Source: UBA5862 sp002408105
GTDB taxonomy: Bacteria; Pseudomonadota; Gammaproteobacteria; Pseudomonadales; UBA5862
Direction of reading: 5' to 3'
Assembly (NCBI GenBank): GCA_034189125.1
Contig: JAXHVB010000031.1
Span: 1-22,257, forward strand
Length of the DNA stretch: 22,257 bases
The notes under the pieces were generated by a model. The model was not told the origin of the DNA, searched no databases, and saw only the letters and a list, made by a program, of their open reading frames with translations. Position numbers and translations under genes: made by a program. Positions 17,340-22,257 of the stretch are shown here, one piece after another (the first letter of the stretch is position 1; every line of letters starts with the position of its first letter).

Positions 17340-18200
17340 CTACACGATTCGCGCAAGCGTCTCGTGCAGCGGAGACCGATTGCACCCACGGGCGCAAAAG
17401 CCCACACAGCCTGCCGGCAACTCACTGAGCGCAGCTTTGGCCTGCGCCGCAGTAGAAAAGGCAGCAAACAACGCAGCGCCCGAACCCGTCAAACGCGCCG
17501 GCGCAAACGCATTGAGCCAACGCCATGCCGCGTCCACCTCAGGGTAAAGCCGGCGCACCAGCGGCTCGAAATCGTTGTGCCCACCCCCGCTCGGGAAGGC
17601 GCGTATTCTGAGGGCAGGCGTGTCACGTGTCAATTCTGGGTGTGCAAAAACCTCAGCTGTGGACACCGCGACCGGCGGCACCACAACCAGGTACCAGGGC
17701 GCTTCGGGCATCACCGGGGTCAACCGCTCACCGATGCCCTCGGCAAAGGCCGACTGCCCACCCACAAACACCGGCACGTCGGCGCCGAGTCGCACACCGA
17801 GCACCGCCAAGTCAGCGAGTGGCAATCCGAGCCCCCAAAGCGCGTTGAGCCCGAGCAGCACCGTGGCCGCATCGGAACTGCCCCCACCCAGGCCGCCACC
17901 CAGGGGCAACCGCTTGTGCAGCGCAATGTGGCAGCCTCGCGTGCAGCCAGTTTCGGCCTTAAGCAGCTGTGCGGCACGCCACGCCAAGTTGTCTTCTGGA
18001 CGCACCGGCACGGACGAGTCCAACTCAATGCGGTCCGTATCCAGCGCCGTCAGCCCCACCTCGTCCCCGTAGTCGAGAAACTGAAACAGGGTTTCCAGCT
18101 CATGGTAGCCGTCGGGACGGCGCCCCAGAATATGCAGAAACAGGTTCAGTTTCGCCGGGGCAGGCAGCTCCAGGGTGCTGGCCTTGGCCGAAGAGCTCAT
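17340..18200 (-). CDS. ispE: 4-diphosphocytidyl-2-C-methyl-D-erythritol kinase
   Basis: This 286-residue GHMP kinase phosphorylates 4-diphosphocytidyl-2-C-methylerythritol in the MEP pathway to isoprenoids. The substrate-contacting PAPAKLNLFLHILGRRPDGY is at 13-32 with Lys17. The ATP loop LPLGGGLGGGSSDAA is at about 98-112. The catalytic Asp141 is in LGADVPVF, and the third GHMP motif is LTGSGAALFAAF near the C-terminus. Length matches the family's 280-290. ATG 18200 overlaps the lolB stop by four bases (ATGA), indicating translational coupling. The tRNA-Gln gene follows. Confidence 0.97.
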   Translation of the reverse strand: MSSSAKASTLELPAPAKLNLFLHILGRRPDGYHELETLFQFLDYGDEVGLTALDTDRIELDSSVPVRPEDNLAWRAAQLLKAETGCTRGCHIALHKRLPLGGGLGGGSSDAATVLLGLNALWGLGLPLADLAVLGVRLGADVPVFVGGQSAFAEGIGERLTPVMPEAPWYLVVVPPVAVSTAEVFAHPELTRDTPALRIRAFPSGGGHNDFEPLVRRLYPEVDAAWRWLNAFAPARLTGSGAALFAAFSTAAQAKAALSELPAGCVGFCARGCNRSPLHETLARIV

Positions 18201-18874
18201 GGCACCGGTGTCGTGCGGACCTGGGGCGCTCTACCCAGCTGCCACTCGGTCACCACCAGGGTCAGCAATAGGCCATCGCGCTCCAGCACCAATCGCCCCG
18301 GTAACCACACGCGGTTACGCCCCCCCATCGGCTGAATCTCCCCGTACGCTGCGTACTGGATGTGCCACCCGAGCTGCTCCAGCGCCTGGATGCGCCCGCC
18401 GGGGTCCACTCGCATAGACGCGACAGGGGCACCCGCCACCGGCATACCCCGCACCCAGTCCCGCAATGCCGAGACGGGCAACCGCCAGCCCGTGGCGGTT
18501 TCGACCAAGGACTCAGGGTCGGCTGCGCGCACTGGCCCCGCCTCCAGGCCCCGCAACTCCACGGATTCGGCGTCGCCAGACAGCATCAGCGCGCCACTGC
18601 CAAAGGGCCCGGTCAGCGCCAGACGGTAGTGACTGGCGGTCTCGAGCCAATCGAAATAGCCGGAAAGCCGTTCCGGACCACGGCGCAGGCCGAGCTTGCC
18701 CGCGGCCTGCCAATGGTCCAGCTTCACGAGGGCGCGAGTGCGCACTTCCAGGGCGGCGGCCGCGCCACCATCCATCGGTGGCCGCGAGACACAGCCAACC
18801 AACAGGCCCGCAACCAGAGCCGCACCCAGCCCTCGGAGCAACGCCCGGCTCACAGCGTCAATCCGTCGCGTCAT
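18197..18874 (-). CDS. lolB: Outer-membrane lipoprotein LolB
   Basis: LolB accepts lipoproteins from the periplasmic carrier LolA and inserts them into the outer membrane. The protein has 225 residues, slightly longer than usual. A signal peptide ends in the lipobox LVGC, so Cys28 should be lipidated. The mature domain has WQAAGKLGLRRGPERLSGYF, then LALTGPFGSGALMLSGD, the position of the protruding loop in E. coli LolB, then LRDWVRGMPVAG, GWHIQYAAYGE and LTLVVTEWQL. The frame is open to 19144, but ATG 18874 is preferred because it yields the lipoprotein signal and removes a long overlap; it still overlaps the TPR gene by 17 bases. No strong Shine-Dalgarno is visible. The TPR-lolB-ispE order also supports the call. 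Confidence 0.93.
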   Translation of the reverse strand: MTRRIDAVSRALLRGLGAALVAGLLVGCVSRPPMDGGAAAALEVRTRALVKLDHWQAAGKLGLRRGPERLSGYFDWLETASHYRLALTGPFGSGALMLSGDAESVELRGLEAGPVRAADPESLVETATGWRLPVSALRDWVRGMPVAGAPVASMRVDPGGRIQALEQLGWHIQYAAYGEIQPMGGRNRVWLPGRLVLERDGLLLTLVVTEWQLGRAPQVRTTPVP

Positions 18875-20612
18875 CGAAGGCCAGCCCAAGCTTGTCGCGC
18901 ACGTCCGTAAGGTACTCGCTTTGCGGGTGCTCGCGCAGCGCGGCCTGGAGACGAGCCCGCGCGCTGTCGGTGCGACCCATCGCCCACAGCACTTCAACCA
19001 AGTGGGCGATGACTTCAGGCTCCGGGAGGGCATCCGCCGCTGCTTGCAGGTGGCTGAGGGCTTCAGAATAGCGGCCGAGTTTGTACAGCGCCCAACCCAT
19101 GCTGTCCATGATGGCAGGCTCGCCCGGCGCAAGCGCCAGCGCACGCTCGATCAGCGCCAAGGCTTCCTGGTGGCGTTCGGTCCGCAGCAGCAAAGTGTAC
19201 CCATAGGCATTGAGGGCGCTCGCATCTTGGGGGTGCGCCAAGGCCAAGCCCTCAAGCTCACGCAATGCAGCCTCGATTCGCCCGGTCTGCTCCAGAAACA
19301 TGGCCCACCCATAGCGCAGCTGCAAATGCTCGGGGTGGACCTCAATCGCCTCGGTGTAGACATGCTCGGCGCGGTGCAACGCGCCGAGGCGGGTCAGCAA
19401 CTCAGCCTCCAGGCGAAAGATGTCCGCCGCGATGTCCGGGTGTTTGGAGCGCGCCGCGGCAAGCTCCTCATGCAGGCCCTTGAGGGCACCGGTCTCCGCC
19501 AGTATCCGGGCACGTTGCCCCAGCGCCGTGAGGTACAGCGGCCCGCCATCGATTGCACGCAGATAGGTGAGCGCCTGTTCTGGCTGGCGCCTCGCCAGCG
19601 CAACGCCGGCGAGGCGTAGGTAACCTTCGTCCACCTGGTAACCCACCCGCAACTGGTGCACCAGCAGGCGCTCCGCAGCGTCAAGCAAACCCAAGCGCAG
19701 CGCCAACTGGGCCACGTTGGCGGCCAACTCTGGGTTGGCGACCGGGCCGGCGGCAAAGCGTTCAATTTCTGCCGCCACGGCCTCCTGCTCCCCCGCCCCA
19801 GCCAGCAAATGGATGTATTGGGCCCGCAGTCGAGCATCCTCGGGGTGGGCATCAACGGCTTCACGCATCAGGGCCAGGGCGGCATCCGCATGCCCCTGGC
19901 TGTTGAGCAGTTCTGCCTGGAGCACTGTGACCTTGGCACTTGGTGTCAGGCGCTCGGCCTTGCGCACGGCCTTCAGCGCCTCGTCGCTGCGCCCCAGACC
20001 ACGGAGCAACAGCGCCTCGCCTATGCGCAAATCCGCCTGCTGAGGGAATTCCAGCGAGAGGGCTCGCAGGCGCGCTAGCAGCGGTTCGAGGTCTGCGCCG
20101 TCGCTGCGGGCCGCCTGCAGGGCCAGGTAATCGAAGTCAGTGGGTGCACCCTGGCGTTCCAGGCGTGCCATGGCCTCGACGGCTGGTTCAAACCGACCGA
20201 GCCGCGCCCACTCCAGCGCGACCACCCGCCATGCGTGGGGGTCGTTCGGGCGCAGTTCAATCAGCCACTGTGCGGATTGCAACATGGCATCGTGGTCACC
20301 GAGAAACCGCGCAACCTGCAGCGCCCGCTCGGTGACGGCGGGATCCTGGGTTCGCCGCGCCTGATCCAGGTAAGTCGCCAGCGCGAAATCATACTGCCGG
20401 GCTTTGCCCGCAAGCTCCGCCACCAGCAGGGCATAGAGTGTATCGGCAGCAAAGGGCCGGCTCGGGGGCGCTTCGACCTGTGCCACCGGCGCAGGGCGCG
20501 CGTCCGGTTGGCTTGGGGGGCGCAGGGCACCGGTGGTGCAGCCCGTCAAACTCGCCAGCGCCGCAAGCGCGATGGCAGGTGCGCACAGGCGCCCAAGCGG
20601 GGTGGGCCTCAT
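18858..20612 (-). CDS. TPR-repeat lipoprotein upstream of lolB (PA4667-like)
   Basis: This 584-residue protein has a lipoprotein signal ending SLTGC (Cys25), then a Pro/Ala-rich linker at about 30-55. The remainder is helical TPR-like repeats: FALATYLDQARRTQDPAVTE, QSAQWLIELRPNDPHAWRVV, ALALMREAVDAHPEDARLRA, HVYTEAIEVHPEHLQLRYGW and ALALIERALALAPGEPAIMD, then SMGWALYKLGRYSEALSHLQ. A TPR lipoprotein stands at this position in Pseudomonas and relatives; its exact job is unknown to me. The location next to lolB suggests an outer-membrane scaffolding role, which is inference. ATG 20612 is chosen because AGGA lies nine bases upstream; TTG 20618 is too close to it. It is the first gene of the leftward housekeeping unit and diverges from hemA. 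Confidence 0.88.
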   Translation of the reverse strand: MRPTPLGRLCAPAIALAALASLTGCTTGALRPPSQPDARPAPVAQVEAPPSRPFAADTLYALLVAELAGKARQYDFALATYLDQARRTQDPAVTERALQVARFLGDHDAMLQSAQWLIELRPNDPHAWRVVALEWARLGRFEPAVEAMARLERQGAPTDFDYLALQAARSDGADLEPLLARLRALSLEFPQQADLRIGEALLLRGLGRSDEALKAVRKAERLTPSAKVTVLQAELLNSQGHADAALALMREAVDAHPEDARLRAQYIHLLAGAGEQEAVAAEIERFAAGPVANPELAANVAQLALRLGLLDAAERLLVHQLRVGYQVDEGYLRLAGVALARRQPEQALTYLRAIDGGPLYLTALGQRARILAETGALKGLHEELAAARSKHPDIAADIFRLEAELLTRLGALHRAEHVYTEAIEVHPEHLQLRYGWAMFLEQTGRIEAALRELEGLALAHPQDASALNAYGYTLLLRTERHQEALALIERALALAPGEPAIMDSMGWALYKLGRYSEALSHLQAAADALPEPEVIAHLVEVLWAMGRTDSARARLQAALREHPQSEYLTDVRDKLGLAFDDATD

Positions 20613-20709
20613 GTCCAAACGTCCTGGGTCATGCAGAGATCAAAGCCTCAAGAGTCGGGCTCGGTCGAGTGGGTGCAAGAAACGGGCGACCCGAATCCAC
20701 ACCGGTTTG

Positions 20710-20723
20710 GGTATAATTGTACC
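20710..20723. promoter_or_regulatory. Shared symmetrical -10 element for divergent hemA and TPR-lolB transcription
   Basis: GGTATAATTGTACC is a 14-base palindrome with one mismatched pair (20714/20719). It contains a perfect TATAAT reading toward hemA (20712-20717) and TACAAT reading toward the TPR gene (20721-20716), sharing two bases. Expected starts are about 20724 and 20709, giving leaders of about 108 and 97 bases. The -35 regions are poor on both sides (the 17-base-spaced hexamer for hemA is ACCCGA). It is the main AT-rich spot in the 219-base gap. No riboswitch or leader ORF was recognised in the rest of the gap. Confidence 0.6.
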
Positions 20724-20831
20724 TTTGTCGACAGCCCAAAGCGTCTCGACTCTGCCGCCGCACACACACTGGGCAACCGCCACGGAGGCTGGGGACGCTG
20801 GCGCCGCCACCGGTAACGAACTTCTACACCC

Positions 20832-22157
20832 ATGTCTCGGCCTGATACAGCGAACCGCATCGCGCCTTCCCAGGAGCTCGTGGTGGTGGGCATCAACCAC
20901 CAAACCGCAGACATCAGCGTGCGTGAGCGGGTCGCCTTTTCCCCGGCGAATCTGGAGGGCGCGCTGCAAGAGGCCTGCCAGGCGGCCGGACTCGATGAGG
21001 TCGCGATTCTCTCGACCTGCAACCGCACCGAGGTCTTCGCCGTCGGCCCCGCCGAGGAGCCTGTGGCCCATCAGGTTCTGGCCTGGCTGGCTGCGTACCA
21101 CCACATCTCACCCGACCAGCTGGAAAGCTGCCACTACAGCCACCAAGGGCGCCTGGCCATTCAGCACATGATGCGGGTCGCTGCCGGGCTCGACTCAATG
21201 ATTCTGGGTGAGCCACAAATTCTCGGCCAAATGAAAGACGCCTACCAACACACCCAATCCAGCCAGACCTCTGGCCCGCTGTTGCACCGTGCATTCCAGC
21301 ATGCGTTCCAGACAGCCAAGCAGGTGCGCACCGAGACGGAAATCGGCCAGCATCCGGTGTCTGTCGCCTATGCCGCGGTCCATCTCGCGCGGCAGATCTT
21401 CGCACAAATGGAAAACACGCGGGTGCTCCTGGTGGGCGCGGGAGAGACCATCGAACTGGTGGGGCGGCACCTAAAAGAACAAGGCATCCGCTCGATCACG
21501 GTGGTGAACCGGACCTTCTCGCGCGCCCAGGCAGTGGCCAACCCGCTGCACGGCACAGCCGCAATGCTGAGCGAACTGCCAAGCCACTTGCCCTCAGCCG
21601 ACATGGTCATCTCATCGACCGCCAGCACCCTGCCGATTCTGGGCAAAGGCACCGTTGAACGGGCGCTCAAGCAACGCAAGCACCGCCCGATCCTGATGAT
21701 CGATCTGGCCGTGCCGCGCGATGTCGAGCCGGAAGTGGCCGATTTGGACGACGTCTACCTCTATACAGTGGACGACCTGCAGGAGGTGGTGGCCGACAAT
21801 CAGCGCCACCGCGCCAACGCCGCGCGCGAAGCCGAACGCATCATCGAGGCCGCGGTGGACGCCTTCGCACAGTCGCAGCAGACCCGCTCGGCAGGTCACC
21901 TCATTCGCGATTACCGCAGCCAAGCCCTTGCGATACAGGGCGCGGAACTGGAGCGCGCAAAGCAGCTACTGGCGCAAGGGAAAGACCCTGAGGAAGTGTT
22001 GCAACGGCTCGCCCGCAACCTCACCAACAAGCTCATCCATGGACCCAGCATGATGCTGAAGGAGATGAGCGTCGACGGCCGTGAAGAACTGTTCTCATTG
22101 TGCAGTGGCTTGCTCACCAACGCCGAACCCAAGCCGCCCCCCCGGAACAAAACGTGA
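20832..22157 (+). CDS. hemA: Glutamyl-tRNA reductase
   Basis: This 441-residue enzyme reduces glutamyl-tRNA to glutamate-1-semialdehyde with NADPH, the first step of C5 tetrapyrrole synthesis. The N-terminal GINHQTADISVRERVAF is typical. The catalytic cysteine is Cys63 in ILSTCNRTEVF. The signature HMMRVAAGLDSMILGEPQIL is followed by the NADPH-binding fold VLLVGAGETIELVGRHL (about 198-214) and IVDLAVPRD-type motif IDLAVPRDVEPEV. The C-terminal dimerisation helices end NLTNKLIHGPSMMLKEMS. ATG 20832 adds about 16 residues before the usual start and lacks a good Shine-Dalgarno. In-frame GTG codons at 20880-20888 follow an AGGAG at 20872-20876 and are an alternative, though they would trim the first strand. 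The stop overlaps prfA. Confidence 0.96.
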   Translation: MSRPDTANRIAPSQELVVVGINHQTADISVRERVAFSPANLEGALQEACQAAGLDEVAILSTCNRTEVFAVGPAEEPVAHQVLAWLAAYHHISPDQLESCHYSHQGRLAIQHMMRVAAGLDSMILGEPQILGQMKDAYQHTQSSQTSGPLLHRAFQHAFQTAKQVRTETEIGQHPVSVAYAAVHLARQIFAQMENTRVLLVGAGETIELVGRHLKEQGIRSITVVNRTFSRAQAVANPLHGTAAMLSELPSHLPSADMVISSTASTLPILGKGTVERALKQRKHRPILMIDLAVPRDVEPEVADLDDVYLYTVDDLQEVVADNQRHRANAAREAERIIEAAVDAFAQSQQTRSAGHLIRDYRSQALAIQGAELERAKQLLAQGKDPEEVLQRLARNLTNKLIHGPSMMLKEMSVDGREELFSLCSGLLTNAEPKPPPRNKT

Positions 22158-22257
22158 CCCCTAGCATTCTCCACAAGCTCGAACGGATCCAGCAGCGCCA
22201 CGCCGAACTTGGAGGCCTGCTGAGCGACCCTGAAGTGATTGCAGTGCAAGACCAGTT
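22154..22257 (+). CDS. prfA: Peptide chain release factor 1, N-terminal fragment cut by window edge
   Basis: Only the first 34 codons are present. The start GTG 22154 overlaps the hemA stop by four bases (GTGA), with GGAAC upstream at a suitable distance. The visible N-terminus TPSILHKLERIQQRHAEL, followed by a GLLSDPEV segment, matches RF1, in which SI..KL..L..R and the LLSDP-type turn are conserved. RF1 ends translation at UAA and UAG. The hemA-prfA order is common in gammaproteobacteria and supports the call. Confidence 0.9.
   Translation, partial: MTPSILHKLERIQQRHAELGGLLSDPEVIAVQDQ

Noticed and set aside
18875..19144. N-terminal extension of the lolB frame
   Set aside because: The extra 90 residues overlap the TPR gene in another frame and would bury the lipoprotein signal. 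ATG 18874 gives a proper signal peptide and lipobox.
20724..20831. Possible riboswitch or leader peptide upstream of hemA
   Set aside because: No ATG-started leader ORF and no recognised riboswitch core. The short complementary segments do not nest into a single convincing structure.

Overview
The window is a GC-rich stretch of gammaproteobacterial chromosome made of densely packed core genes, with almost no intergenic space. The order hemA / TPR lipoprotein / lolB / ispE / tRNA-Gln / prs / rplY / pth / ychF / tRNA-Met is, from recall, the arrangement known from Pseudomonas and relatives. A tamA-tamB pair and a type IV pilus minor-pilin operon place it in a piliated Gram-negative gammaproteobacterium; I cannot fix the order or genus from sequence alone. 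No rRNA, transposase, integrase, phage gene, CRISPR array or obvious horizontally acquired island is visible.

Layout, right to left. hemA (20832-22157) reads rightward into prfA, which is cut by the window edge. Everything else reads leftward. The first leftward unit runs from an outer-membrane TPR lipoprotein through lolB, ispE, tRNA-Gln, prs, rplY and pth to ychF (20612 down to 13756). tRNA-Met (13587-13663) follows and appears to have its own promoter. The second leftward unit is a SIMPL-domain lipoprotein plus tamA and tamB (13391 down to 6935). The third is pilV-pilW-pilX-pilY1 (6791 down to the left edge). pilY1 is open for at least 1492 codons and runs out of the window.

How the genes work together. 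hemA (first step of C5 tetrapyrrole synthesis) is coupled to prfA. The leftward housekeeping unit mixes envelope work (LolB lipoprotein insertion, TPR lipoprotein), isoprenoid synthesis (IspE), PRPP synthesis (Prs) and translation (L25, Pth, YchF, two tRNAs). The SIMPL/TamA/TamB unit is an envelope-spanning module, with an outer-membrane Omp85 barrel, a long periplasmic bridge protein and a lipid-anchored partner candidate. The pil unit encodes minor pilins and the PilY1 tip adhesin that together prime type IV pilus assembly. Stop and start codons overlap at most junctions within units, implying translational coupling.

I did not find a clearly novel multi-gene system. The points most worth a second look are a near-symmetrical -10 element shared by the divergent hemA and TPR/lolB promoters, a perfect palindrome filling the spacer of the tRNA-Met promoter, a hairpin that holds the tamA ribosome-binding site in its loop, the SIMPL lipoprotein linked to tamAB, and a PilY1 with at least five Asp-rich calcium-type loops.
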